64,000 bases of DNA, from the NCBI RefSeq assembly GCF_000964545.1, contig NZ_BBVD01000019.1, positions 7,045 to 71,044 of the forward strand. The letters run 5' to 3'. Both the position numbers and the translations under genes were made by a program. This document shows positions 10,468-18,647 of the stretch, in pieces. Each line of letters begins with the position of its first letter. The stretch's first letter is position 1. The stretch is from Comamonas thiooxydans (GTDB taxonomy: Bacteria; Pseudomonadota; Gammaproteobacteria; Burkholderiales; Burkholderiaceae_C). A model generated the notes under the pieces. The model ran no database searches. It was not told the origin of the DNA and worked only from the letters and a program-made list of their open reading frames with translations.

Positions 10468-11640
10468 ATGGTTCAAAGTTCTATTTCCTCTCATTCCCGC
10501 AGTGCCCTGATCGACTGTACCAAGGGGCTGGCTTGTGCTGCCATCGTCTGGCATCACCTGGCTTTCTACGGCCCCATGTCCGATGTGGCTCACCCTGTCA
10601 TGCCCGACCTGCTGGACTGGCTCTATGAGTACGCCCGTATGGCCGTGCAGATCTTTCTGGTGATCGGCGGTTTTCTGGCTGCAGCCAGCCTGGCTCCCAT
10701 GGGTCTGGCGCGGTTTGATTCACCCTGGTCCAAGATCGGCAAGCGCTTTGTGCGTCTGGTCGTGCCTTATGCCGTGGCACTGGTGGTGACGATTGTGGTG
10801 TCTGCGGCGATTCGTCCCTGGTTCGATCACGAGTCCGTGTCCGCCGACCCCGATCTATGGCAGCTCATGGCCCATGCTTTGCTGCTGCAGGGCATTGTGG
10901 GCGAGGAGTCACTGTCGGCTGGTGTCTGGTATGTGTCCATAGACTTTCAGCTGTTCGCCGCGACCGTGCTGTTGCTGGCCGGAGTGCGCTGGCTGCAACA
11001 ATGGGCGCTGAAGCGCTTGGGTGCTAGGGCCATGAAGCGCTGGTGGCCCTGGGCTGTGACTGGCATGCAAGGGCTGGTGGTTGTGGGGACGGCAGCTTCG
11101 TTGCTGAGCTTCAATCTTGATGCAGACCTGGATGTCTGGGCGATTTATTTCATGGGTGCCTATGGCATCGGCATGATGGCCTTCTGGGCAGTGGCGGCAG
11201 ACAAGCGCCTGACGGCCTGGAGCTGGGGCCTGCTGATTGCTGCTCTGATCATCGGCGCGCTGGTCTATGAGTGGCGCGACCGCATTTTTCTCGCCGGCGT
11301 GACCGCGATGCTGCTGATCGTTTGCATGCGTACCGAGGTCATTGCCCGCTGGCAGGGTTTTGCACCGCTGCGTCGCCTGGGAGAGATTTCCTACTCGGTA
11401 TTCCTGATTCACTTTTCCATCTGCCTGCTGGTCAACGCAGTGGTCAACCATTTCTGGCATGGTTCGGTCACAGCCGCCGTGGTGGGCATCCCGTTTGCCT
11501 TTGTGCTTTCACTGACTGCCGGCTACGCGCTGTATCAACTGGTGGAGCGCCATGTTTCGTCATGGAGTCAGGCCCTGCGCTGGCAGGCAGGCTTGATCGG
11601 CGCGGGTCTGCTGACCACCATGCTGGCCGGCTTGCGCTGA
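10468..11640 (+). CDS. acyltransferase-3 family membrane protein
   Basis: Integral membrane acyltransferase of the acyltransferase-3 superfamily, which O-acetylates sugars, lipids or peptides. 390 residues with about ten membrane helices. The N-terminal ALIDCTKGLACAAIVWHH holds the conserved histidine region, and VQIFLVIGGFL is the typical second block. The frame runs far upstream, but this ATG is the first that gives the family N-terminus. There is no clear ribosome binding site, and a perfect palindrome lies 9 bp upstream. It stands alone, ended by a strong terminator. The acyl acceptor cannot be told from sequence. Confidence 0.85.
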   Translation: MVQSSISSHSRSALIDCTKGLACAAIVWHHLAFYGPMSDVAHPVMPDLLDWLYEYARMAVQIFLVIGGFLAAASLAPMGLARFDSPWSKIGKRFVRLVVPYAVALVVTIVVSAAIRPWFDHESVSADPDLWQLMAHALLLQGIVGEESLSAGVWYVSIDFQLFAATVLLLAGVRWLQQWALKRLGARAMKRWWPWAVTGMQGLVVVGTAASLLSFNLDADLDVWAIYFMGAYGIGMMAFWAVAADKRLTAWSWGLLIAALIIGALVYEWRDRIFLAGVTAMLLIVCMRTEVIARWQGFAPLRRLGEISYSVFLIHFSICLLVNAVVNHFWHGSVTAAVVGIPFAFVLSLTAGYALYQLVERHVSSWSQALRWQAGLIGAGLLTTMLAGLR

Positions 11641-11654
11641 GTCTGATCCAGGCA

Positions 11655-11690
11655 ACAAAAAAAGCAGCTCCGGTGAGCTGCTTTTTTGTT
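11655..11690. terminator. bidirectional rho-independent terminator
   Basis: AACAAAAAAAGCAGCTC and GAGCTGCTTTTTTGTT pair around a CGGT loop, with A and T runs on both sides. It lies between the convergent acyltransferase and rnk genes and should serve both. Confidence 0.92.
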
Positions 11691-11702
11691 GGGTGAGCCG
11701 GT

Positions 11703-12110
11703 TCAGCGATGGAGCTCGCCCGCGCTTTCGGGCTGGAACTCGATGGCATCCACGCGCACGGTTACCTGACCGGTAGGGCTGGGCATCTTGAACTCATCGC
11801 CCACTGACAGGCCCAGCAGGGCGATGCCTACCGGCGCAAAGATGGAGACCTTGTCGGCGCTGCCATCCATATCCTTGGGGTAGACCAGTGTCAGCGTATT
11901 GGTCTTGGCGATCTCGAGAATGGTGAAGCGCACGGTGGAGTTCATCGTCACCACGTTGGCGGGTATTTCTGCGGGGTCGAGTACATCCGCGCGGTCCAGC
12001 TCCGCCTCCAGTGCATCACGGCCGGGGAACTGGCTGTTGTTCTTTTCCAGCAGCGATTCAATGCTATCCAGGTCCAAGGAGGACAGAGTGATATTGGGCT
12101 TGCGCTCCAT
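11703..12110 (-). CDS. rnk: nucleoside diphosphate kinase regulator (Rnk)
   Basis: Small GreA/GreB-related protein that binds RNA polymerase near the secondary channel. The 135 residues match the E. coli length of 136. Recognisable blocks are ALEAELDRADV, PANVVTMNS, TLVYPKDMD and APVGIALLGLSVGD, with the C-terminal FKBP-like fold. The ATG is preceded by GGGAG at 7 bp; a longer upstream frame has no site. It is monocistronic and ends at the shared terminator. Confidence 0.95.
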   Translation of the reverse strand: MERKPNITLSSLDLDSIESLLEKNNSQFPGRDALEAELDRADVLDPAEIPANVVTMNSTVRFTILEIAKTNTLTLVYPKDMDGSADKVSIFAPVGIALLGLSVGDEFKMPSPTGQVTVRVDAIEFQPESAGELHR

Positions 12111-12439
12111 GTAGTAACTCCCTTGCGAGATGGTGTGGTTGGCGCTTTGGCGTTGCGCAAACGGACAAAAGCCCGGGCAACGGTGTTGTCCGGGCCAAGG
12201 CATTCAGTGAAAGGCACCAACTTGGTGCATTGAAGGGATTGTCGGCGCTGAATCGCAAACTGCCAAGCCATCTCGCACTCACTGAGTGCGGATTGACTTT
12301 GAACTTGCTCTAGTTAATGGAGCGTGCTAGGCCTATAGAACAATGGGCGCAGTCATTTTCTAGCCAGATCTGACTCACTCAACCCTCACCGTATTGACTG
12401 GGATGCAGCCATGGTCAGTGCCCATTTCTTGCAATGAAT
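12111..12439. other. intergenic region with two short palindromes
   Basis: No coding sequence was seen between rnk and the radical-SAM gene. Two 7-bp inverted repeats with a single central base are present: GCACCAA-C-TTGGTGC at 12214-12228 and GCACTCA-C-TGAGTGC at 12275-12289. Their role is unknown; they lie upstream of rnk and may be protein-binding sites. Confidence 0.6.
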
Positions 12440-12459
12440 AACTGTATTTATGTACAGTT
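12440..12459 (+). promoter_or_regulatory. LexA (SOS) box
   Basis: The 20-mer AACTGTATTTATGTACAGTT has the CTG-N10-CAG core and matches the E. coli SOS consensus at 16 of 20 positions. It ends 5 bp before the ATG at 12465. Bound LexA would block the promoter of the radical-SAM gene. Confidence 0.8.
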
Positions 12460-12464
12460 GTTTT

Positions 12465-13622
12465 ATGAAGAAACTTGCCTCATCCTCTGGACTGGAATCC
12501 ATTCGGACCGATGTGCCGGTGCGGCTCATCAAGGGGCGAGGGGCTGCCAGCCAGATCACGCACCGGTTTGCACGGGAGCTGCGCCAGGGTTTCGATGACG
12601 GCTGGGGCAAGTCCGAACAGGATGGAGGAAGCGAAGAGGGTGAGGAGGTCAAGACCTGGTGCACCCATCTGGAGTGGGAGCGGGCCAAATCAGCCCTGAG
12701 CCGCCATGAATCGCCCGATCTGCCTTTTCATCTGGGGCTCAATCCCTATAGAGGATGCGAGCACGGATGCATCTATTGCTATGCCAGGCCCACGCATGGC
12801 TATCTGGGCTATTCGCCGGGTCTGGATTTCGAAACTCGGCTGATTGCCAAGCAGAACCTGCCCGAGGTGCTGCTCACCGAGTTATCCCGGTCCAGCCATG
12901 TGGCGGCCCCCATCATGCTCGGCTCGGTCACGGACTGCTACCAGCCTGTGGAGCGCGAAGTCGGGTTGACGCGCCGCGTGATAGAGGTCCTGGCGCAGGC
13001 CAGGCATCCGTTTTCCATCGTCACCAAGGGCAGCGGCATCGAGCGCGACCTTGATTTGCTGGTGCCGCTGGCACAGCAGCATCTGGTGGCCGTTTATGTG
13101 ACGCTGACCACCTTGCAGCCCGAGCTGGCCCGGCAGCTGGAACCACGCGCCGCTGCGCCGTATCGACGGCTGCGCATGATTCGGACCCTGAGCGAGGCCG
13201 GCATACCCGTAGGCGTCAGCCTGGCACCGCAGATTCCGTTCCTGAACGACGATATGGAGCAGGTGCTGGCTGCAGCCAGCGAGGCCGGTGCAAGACAGGC
13301 TTTTTATGCAGTACTGCGTCTGCCGTGGGAAGTGGCTCCGCTGTTCAATGAATGGCTGATGCTGCACTATCCCGAGCGCGCCCAACGCGTGATGGAGCGT
13401 GTGCGGGATCTGCATGGGATCAGCGAAGCGGGCAGAGCCGACGGCAAGGTCTACAACAGCAGGTTTGGCCAGCGCATGAAGGGAACGGGCGCCTGGGCCG
13501 ATATGCTGGCGCAACGCTTTGCATTGGCCTGCCGCAAGCTTGGGCTGAACCGTGAGCGAGTGCAACTGGACTGCGATCAGTACCATCATTCCTTGCTGTC
13601 GCCGCAGCAAAGTCTTTTCTGA
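12465..13622 (+). CDS. PA0069-family radical SAM protein (SplB-like)
   Basis: Radical S-adenosylmethionine protein of the group related to spore photoproduct lyase. The iron-sulfur motif CEHGCIYC places C98, C102 and C105 of the 385-residue product. HPFSIVTKGSGIERD and PWEVAPLFNEWL are blocks shared with the PA0069 family. The ATG at 12465 is preferred because an earlier in-frame ATG at 12450 lies inside the LexA box. No Shine-Dalgarno sequence precedes it, so the message may be leaderless. As I recall, PA0069 belongs to the Pseudomonas aeruginosa LexA regulon, which fits a DNA-damage role. The substrate is unknown. Confidence 0.87.
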   Translation: MKKLASSSGLESIRTDVPVRLIKGRGAASQITHRFARELRQGFDDGWGKSEQDGGSEEGEEVKTWCTHLEWERAKSALSRHESPDLPFHLGLNPYRGCEHGCIYCYARPTHGYLGYSPGLDFETRLIAKQNLPEVLLTELSRSSHVAAPIMLGSVTDCYQPVEREVGLTRRVIEVLAQARHPFSIVTKGSGIERDLDLLVPLAQQHLVAVYVTLTTLQPELARQLEPRAAAPYRRLRMIRTLSEAGIPVGVSLAPQIPFLNDDMEQVLAAASEAGARQAFYAVLRLPWEVAPLFNEWLMLHYPERAQRVMERVRDLHGISEAGRADGKVYNSRFGQRMKGTGAWADMLAQRFALACRKLGLNRERVQLDCDQYHHSLLSPQQSLF

Positions 13623-13693
13623 TGTTTTGTCTCAGCCCGTTGCGTGCCGACTCGGAACGGGTCGAGGCAGCGAGCTGCAGCTGCCCGGTTGCA

Positions 13694-13727
13694 AGAAGCC
13701 GGAATCTGGCGTGACTCCGGTCTTTTG
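13694..13727. terminator. weak putative terminator
   Basis: CCGGA and TCCGG form a short stem followed by TCTTTT between two convergent genes. The stem is imperfect and the loop is long, so the call is tentative. Confidence 0.35.
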
Positions 13728-13741
13728 GACACCTGAACTGA

Positions 13742-14725
13742 CTACTGAGCTTGGTAATCAATGGACTTGAGCAAGGCCTGCTGGCGCTGATAGGCCTTCT
13801 GCAGTTCGCTCATCAGTGCTTCCGGGGTCGCGTCGGTGCCCGACTCCATGCCCATGTCCCTGAGTCTGGCTTCGAGCTGGGGCTGCTTGAAATACTGCAG
13901 CGCGATCTCTCTGACCCTGGCCTGCACATCGGCAGGGATATCCGGGCGCGACCAGACGCCGAACCAGCTTACCTCGGACAGTTGCGGGTAGCCCAGTTCC
14001 TTGAAGGTGGGCACATCGGGCAGTTGCACCATGCGCGTAGGGTAGTTCACGGCCAGCGGCTTGACCTTGCCGGCCTTGATCAGCGGCAGGGCGGTGGTGA
14101 GCCCGTCCATCATCAGCGGCACATGGCCGCCCATCAGGTCACTGAGCGCCGGAGGGGAGCCCTTGTAGCCCAGGTGCTTCATCTTGATATTGAGCAACTG
14201 CCCTAGCAGCATGCCCGAGGTATGGCCGCGCATGCCCGTGGCATACGAGGCAAAGTCCAGTCCGTCGGCCTGCTTTTTGCCGTAGTCGGCCAGCTGCTGC
14301 AGATTACTGACCGGGAAGTCCTTGTTGGCAATCAGCACCAGACCGTTGCGACTGAGTTGGGCCAGTGGTTTCAGATCCTTGAAGGGCTGATAGCTGACTT
14401 TGTAGGCCAGCGGCGTCTCGCTGACTATGCCGCCCTGGATCAGCAAGAACGTGTGGGCGTCCTTGCCGTTGGCGAGCAGGTCGTTGACGGCCAGCACGCC
14501 GGCCGCGCCGGGCTTGGATTCGACAATCACCGGCTTGCCCAGCTGTTTTTGCATGCCGTCGGCCAACAGGCGGGCCAGCGAGTCGGCATTGCCGCCGGCC
14601 GGGCCGCCCACCACCAGGCGTATGGGCTTGACGGGCCAGGGCGCTTGCTGCGCCATGGCCGCTGCACTCAGGCTCATGCCGGTTGCCAGAGCAACGGCCT
14701 TCCAGAGCATGGTTTGTTTCATCAT
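13742..14725 (-). CDS. Bug/TctC-family periplasmic receptor
   Basis: Tripartite tricarboxylate transporter receptor-type protein. The two adjacent ATGs (14725 and 14722) follow GAGGAG; either gives a signal peptide ending near AAAMAQQ. The mature part shows PVKPIRLVVGGPAGGNADSL and SKPGAAGVLAVNDL, the family's ligand-binding loops. 327 residues. No TctA or TctB membrane genes are nearby, so it is an orphan receptor, as is common in this family of bacteria. It follows the LysR gene on the same strand after a 149-bp gap. The ligand is not predictable. Confidence 0.9.
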   Translation of the reverse strand: MMKQTMLWKAVALATGMSLSAAAMAQQAPWPVKPIRLVVGGPAGGNADSLARLLADGMQKQLGKPVIVESKPGAAGVLAVNDLLANGKDAHTFLLIQGGIVSETPLAYKVSYQPFKDLKPLAQLSRNGLVLIANKDFPVSNLQQLADYGKKQADGLDFASYATGMRGHTSGMLLGQLLNIKMKHLGYKGSPPALSDLMGGHVPLMMDGLTTALPLIKAGKVKPLAVNYPTRMVQLPDVPTFKELGYPQLSEVSWFGVWSRPDIPADVQARVREIALQYFKQPQLEARLRDMGMESGTDATPEALMSELQKAYQRQQALLKSIDYQAQ

Positions 14726-14736
14726 TGTCTCCTCTG

Positions 14737-14840
14737 TTTTTTGACTGCCCGGCAGCTGGTTCCGCACACCGCCGTACCTGGCCGCCGCACCGTCCCGGCG
14801 AGAGTCCTGACCGAGGCGCCCGGGCAGTACTGTCAAAAAA
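14737..14840. repeat. long-range inverted repeat between LysR and Bug genes
   Basis: TTTTTTGACTGCCCGG at 14737-14752 is mirrored by CCGGGCAG and GTCAAAAAA at 14820-14840, with four extra bases inside the right arm and about 67 bp between the arms. It could be a large terminator or attenuator, or the remains of a small mobile repeat. Confidence 0.55.
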
Positions 14841-14874
14841 TTCTCGGCGCAAGGGGGGCAGAGGGTTTGACGAA

Positions 14875-15807
14875 TTACGCCAGCTTCTTGGCCGTTGGAG
14901 CGACCAAGGGTTTTGGAGCGGTCCGCAGTACGGGCAGATCAGGGGCCGTACTGCCTTCAATGGCCTTGAGGAAGGAGCGCACCAGCAGACTTTCGCTGCG
15001 CTCCCTCATGCAATAGACATAGGTGGTGGTGCTGGCCGGGTCGCCGGCAATGCGCACCGGCCGAAAGCGCGGGTCGGCAATGAATTCGGCTTCGGACACG
15101 GCGCCGATGCCCAGGCCGCGCGCAACGGCCTCGCGTATGGCTTCGCGGCTGCCGATCTCCAGCTGGGTGCGGGGCTTCACACCGGCTGCCTGCAGTGCTT
15201 TCTCGATAGCGGTGCGCGTGGTCGAGCCTTGCTCACGAAGCAAGAGCGGCAGGCCGTGCAGCTCGCCCAGCTCGACCTGTTCGCGCCTTGCCAGCGGGTG
15301 ATCGACATGGGCAAACAGGATGATGGCGTGGCGCGCATATTCGCGCGCCAGCAGCTCGGGCCTGTCATAGAGACCGGCCAGCACCGCCACATCGGTGGTG
15401 TAGTTCTCCAGATCGTGCAGCACCTGCTGCGAGTTGCCCATGCGAATCGACAGCTTCATGCCGGGGTGGCGGGCGCTGTAGGCCGCCACCATCTCGATCA
15501 CATGAAACGGCCCCACGGCGCCGATCTTGAGCTCGCCCTGGTTGAGCTGGCCCGAGTCGCGCAGAAAGAACTCGGTTTCGGCCTCCAGCGCGAGCAGCTT
15601 CTGTGCCAGCGTCATGAGCTTGTGGCCGGCGCCGGTGAGCGTCATGCGATAGCCCTGGCGATGGAAGAGCTCGATCTGGCTTTGCCGCTCCAGCGTGGCG
15701 ATCTGGCTGGAAACCGTGGGCTGGCTCAGGCCCAAAGCGCGGGCGGCGGCGCTCAGGCTGCCTTGCTGGGCCACGGCGATAAAGGCTCGGTAGCGGGCGG
15801 TGCTCAT
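14875..15807 (-). CDS. LysR-family regulator of the phosphonate cluster
   Basis: LysR-type activator with a helix-turn-helix at about residues 16-36 (GSLSAAARALGLSQPTVSSQ) and a two-lobed effector-binding domain. 310 residues. It is divergent from phnD with about 160 bp between the genes, so it is the likely regulator of phnDCE, the iron alcohol dehydrogenase and phnX. The effector may be the phosphonate or an intermediate; this is inferred from position only. No clean T-N11-A box pair could be fixed by eye. Confidence 0.85.
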   Translation of the reverse strand: MSTARYRAFIAVAQQGSLSAAARALGLSQPTVSSQIATLERQSQIELFHRQGYRMTLTGAGHKLMTLAQKLLALEAETEFFLRDSGQLNQGELKIGAVGPFHVIEMVAAYSARHPGMKLSIRMGNSQQVLHDLENYTTDVAVLAGLYDRPELLAREYARHAIILFAHVDHPLARREQVELGELHGLPLLLREQGSTTRTAIEKALQAAGVKPRTQLEIGSREAIREAVARGLGIGAVSEAEFIADPRFRPVRIAGDPASTTTYVYCMRERSESLLVRSFLKAIEGSTAPDLPVLRTAPKPLVAPTAKKLA

Positions 15808-15967
15808 GCAGGTTTCATCTCAAGGTTTGATCTATGGAAGCTGTCAAAACTGATTCTGAAACCTTCACATGACAGTCATATGTCGTCCCTAATATTTGCG
15901 TCAACGCACTGCAATGACGGTGCGACGGCAGCCCGGAAAAGCTGCACTTCACACGCACATGCAAAGG

Positions 15968-16852
15968 ATGAATTCCGTGACGATGACCCGCAAAACATGG
16001 CTCAAAGCCGCAGTCGCCAGCCTGACCCTGGCCGCCACCACCGGCGTCATGGCGCAGCAACCCACCGAGTTGCGCGTGGGCCTGATCCCTTCCGAAGACG
16101 CCCAGGCCATGATGCGCGCCAGCCAGCAGGTGATGGACCAGCTGGCCGCCAAGACCGGCCTGAAGATCAAGCCCTTTGTGGCCAATGACTACAACGGCGT
16201 GATCGAGGCCATGCGCTCGGGCAAGATCGACGTGGCCTATTTCGGGCCCTTCTCCTATGTGCTGGCCAGCCAGTTGGCAAATGCCGAGGCCTTTGCCATT
16301 CCCGTGGCCAAGAAGTCGGGCAAGAGCTCGTACAACAGCATCATCATCAGCAAAAAGGACAAGGGCCTGGGCACCGTGCCCCAGTTGCAGGGCAAGACCT
16401 TTGCCTTTGTCGATCCCAGCTCGGCATCGGGTCATCTGTTTCCCAAGGCCGGCCTCAAGGGCGAGGGCATCGATACCGACAAGTATTTCTCCCGCGTAAT
16501 TTTCTCGGGCTCGCACGACGCCAGCATCATGGCTGTGGCCAACGGCAAGGTGGATGCGGCGGCCGTGGCCGATCCCATCTTCCAGACGGCAGTGGCCAAG
16601 GGCCATGTGAAGGCCGAGGATTTCCAGGTTATCTGGCGCTCCAAGGACATCCCTGAGTCGCCCATGGCCTGGCGCAAGAACCTCGACGAAGCCACCAAGA
16701 AGAAGGTGGCTGCGGCACTGGCCGAGATTAAGGGCCTGCCCTGGGGCGACCGTGGCGAGCTCAATGGTTTTGCGCCCACCAACGATCAGGCCTATGACGT
16801 GGTGCGCCAGACCGCCAAGGCGCTGAATCTGGACCTCGGGAAGATGAAATGA
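15968..16852 (+). CDS. phnD: phosphonate ABC transporter substrate-binding protein
   Basis: Periplasmic receptor of a phosphonate importer. The mature part has the PhnD core ELRVGLIPSEDAQ, KIDVAYFGPFSYVLA and the PSSASGHLFPK ligand-binding loop. The start is uncertain: ATGs at 15959, 15968 and 15983 are all in frame, and the second and third both give a usable signal peptide ending at TTGVMAQ. No strong ribosome binding site separates them. With the chosen start it is 294 residues. Its stop overlaps the start of phnC by 4 bp (ATGA). Confidence 0.92.
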   Translation: MNSVTMTRKTWLKAAVASLTLAATTGVMAQQPTELRVGLIPSEDAQAMMRASQQVMDQLAAKTGLKIKPFVANDYNGVIEAMRSGKIDVAYFGPFSYVLASQLANAEAFAIPVAKKSGKSSYNSIIISKKDKGLGTVPQLQGKTFAFVDPSSASGHLFPKAGLKGEGIDTDKYFSRVIFSGSHDASIMAVANGKVDAAAVADPIFQTAVAKGHVKAEDFQVIWRSKDIPESPMAWRKNLDEATKKKVAAALAEIKGLPWGDRGELNGFAPTNDQAYDVVRQTAKALNLDLGKMK

Positions 16853-17694
16853 TCAGCATCCGCAATCTGCGCAAAAGCTATGGCAGCAACCATGTGCTGC
16901 ATGGCATAGACATGGATGTGAAGGCCGGCGAGTTCGTGGTCATGCTGGGCCTGTCGGGTGCCGGCAAGTCCACCTTGCTGCGCTGCATGAACGGGCTGAA
17001 CCAGCCCGACAGCGGCCAGCTGCAGGTGGGCGGCATCGATCTGATGCGCAGGCACTCGCGCCGCGAGCTGGCCCGCCATGTGGCCATGGTCTTCCAGCAC
17101 CACAACCTGGTGCAGCGCCTGTCGGTGCGCAAGAACGTGCTCACGGGGCGGCTGGGTCAGGTCGGCACGCTGGCCTCGGTGCTGCAGCTGTTCAAGCAAA
17201 GCGATATCGCACTGGCCGATGCATGCCTGCAGCGTGTGGGCCTGGCCCACAAGGCCGATGAGCGCACCGAAGCGCTCTCGGGCGGGCAGATGCAGCGCGT
17301 GGGCATTGCCCGTGCCTTGGCGCAGCAGCCGCAGCTGATTCTGGCCGACGAGCCCGTGGCCAGCCTGGATCCCAAGACCGCGCGCAGCGTGCTGCAGTAT
17401 CTGCGCGATGCCACGCGCGAGCTCGGCATTGCCGTGGTCTGCAATCTGCACCAGGTTGATTACGCCCGGGAGTTTGGCGATCGCATCGTCGGCCTGTCGC
17501 AAGGGCGCATGGTGTTTGACGGCGTACCGGCGATGTTGGACGAGGCTGCGCTCAACGCCATCTACAGCGGCGAGCCTCAGCCCGCCGGACATACCCCAGA
17601 GCAGGGCGCTGCGCTGCATCTCAGCAGCACCGCAGTCGGCAACTGGCTGCCCGGGGCGATGTCGCCAGCCACTGCCGCAGGAGGTCTGCAATGA
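16849..17694 (+). CDS. phnC: phosphonate ABC transporter ATP-binding protein
   Basis: ATPase of the phosphonate importer on the inner face of the membrane. Walker A GLSGAGKST is at residues 34-42, signature LSGGQ at 143-147 and Walker B ILADEP at 164-169. VFQHHNLVQRLSV is the PhnC-type Q-loop region. 281 residues, slightly long, with a Pro/Ala-rich tail. It overlaps phnD and phnE by 4 bp on each side, which implies tight translational coupling. Confidence 0.95.
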   Translation: MISIRNLRKSYGSNHVLHGIDMDVKAGEFVVMLGLSGAGKSTLLRCMNGLNQPDSGQLQVGGIDLMRRHSRRELARHVAMVFQHHNLVQRLSVRKNVLTGRLGQVGTLASVLQLFKQSDIALADACLQRVGLAHKADERTEALSGGQMQRVGIARALAQQPQLILADEPVASLDPKTARSVLQYLRDATRELGIAVVCNLHQVDYAREFGDRIVGLSQGRMVFDGVPAMLDEAALNAIYSGEPQPAGHTPEQGAALHLSSTAVGNWLPGAMSPATAAGGLQ

Positions 17695-18527
17695 ACAGCC
17701 AGAGCTTGAAACAGACCGATCGTTGGCAATGGACGGCGGGGCGCCCCGAAAGCACTGGCGGCTGGCTGGGCTATGCCGCAATGGCCTTGGCCATCGGCTG
17801 GGTGCTGCACTGGAGTGCTGCGGGCGCGCAGATGAGCTGGAGCGAGCTGGCGGGCGGCATGCCGCAGATTGGAGACTTTCTATCACGCTCGGTGCCGCCG
17901 GACTGGAGCATGCTGCCGCGCCTGTGGGCACCGGCGCTGGAGACGATACAGATCGCCATCTGGGGCACGTTGCTGAGCGTGATTCTGGCCCTGCCTTTGT
18001 CTTTCATTGCCGCCAGCAATCTGCACGGCTGGCACTGGCTGCGTCGCATCACGCGCCAGTTTCTCAATGTGATCCGCAGCATCAACGAGCTGATTCTGGC
18101 GCTGGTATTTGTCTCGGCCGTGGGCCTGGGCCCCTTCCCCGGTGTGCTGGCCCTGGCCCTGCACGGGATGGGCATGCTGGCCAAGTTCTTTGCCGAAGCC
18201 ATCGAGGAGATCGACGACGGCCCGCTGCAGGCCTTGCGCAGCGCCGGTGCCAGCCAGCTGCAGATCATCGCCTTCGGCGTGGTGCCCCAGGTCATCACCG
18301 CCTGGATTGCCGTGGTGCTCTACCGCTTCGAAGTCAATCTGCGTTCGGCCACCGTGCTGGGCATGGTCGGAGCGGGCGGTCTGGGCTTCGAGCTGGTCAG
18401 CAGCCTCAAGCTGTTCCGCTACCAGGAGACTGCGACCTGCATCATCGTCATCACGGTGATGGTGATTGCAGCCGACATGGCATCGAACTGGCTGCGCAGC
18501 CGCATACAGCGGGGCACTCGCCACTGA
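17691..18527 (+). CDS. phnE: phosphonate ABC transporter permease
   Basis: Membrane channel of the phosphonate importer, 278 residues. Five to six hydrophobic helices are visible, with the coupling motif EAIEEIDDGPLQALRSAGAS facing the ATPase and the C-terminal GAGGLGFELVSSLKLFRYQE typical of PhnE. It overlaps phnC by 4 bp. The next gene starts about 120 bp downstream after a dispersed repeat, so the enzymes may have partly separate expression. Confidence 0.95.
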   Translation: MNSQSLKQTDRWQWTAGRPESTGGWLGYAAMALAIGWVLHWSAAGAQMSWSELAGGMPQIGDFLSRSVPPDWSMLPRLWAPALETIQIAIWGTLLSVILALPLSFIAASNLHGWHWLRRITRQFLNVIRSINELILALVFVSAVGLGPFPGVLALALHGMGMLAKFFAEAIEEIDDGPLQALRSAGASQLQIIAFGVVPQVITAWIAVVLYRFEVNLRSATVLGMVGAGGLGFELVSSLKLFRYQETATCIIVITVMVIAADMASNWLRSRIQRGTRH

Positions 18528-18566
18528 TTCCGCTGCGGTGCCGGTGTGCGCCGCAGTGCTTGAACC

Positions 18567-18640
18567 ATCAAAAACATGAGCTATCAGCGCTTGGTACATA
18601 AGCGTCAAGGGCCGATTTTGCTCAAAAAACGTCAAAAAGG
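18567..18640. repeat. dispersed AGCGCT-type intergenic repeat (copy A)
   Basis: A short element with CTATCAGCGCTTGG and a following AAGCG half, flanked by A-runs, sits between phnE and the alcohol dehydrogenase. It resembles elements at 25734-25809, 39454-39467 and 61795-61890. It is non-coding. Confidence 0.5.
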
Positions 18641-18647
18641 CTTTCTC

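Noticed and set aside
15840..15900. Pho-box-like CTGTCAT motifs upstream of phnD
   Set aside because: One good half-site is present, but the second half is too degenerate to call PhoB control by eye.
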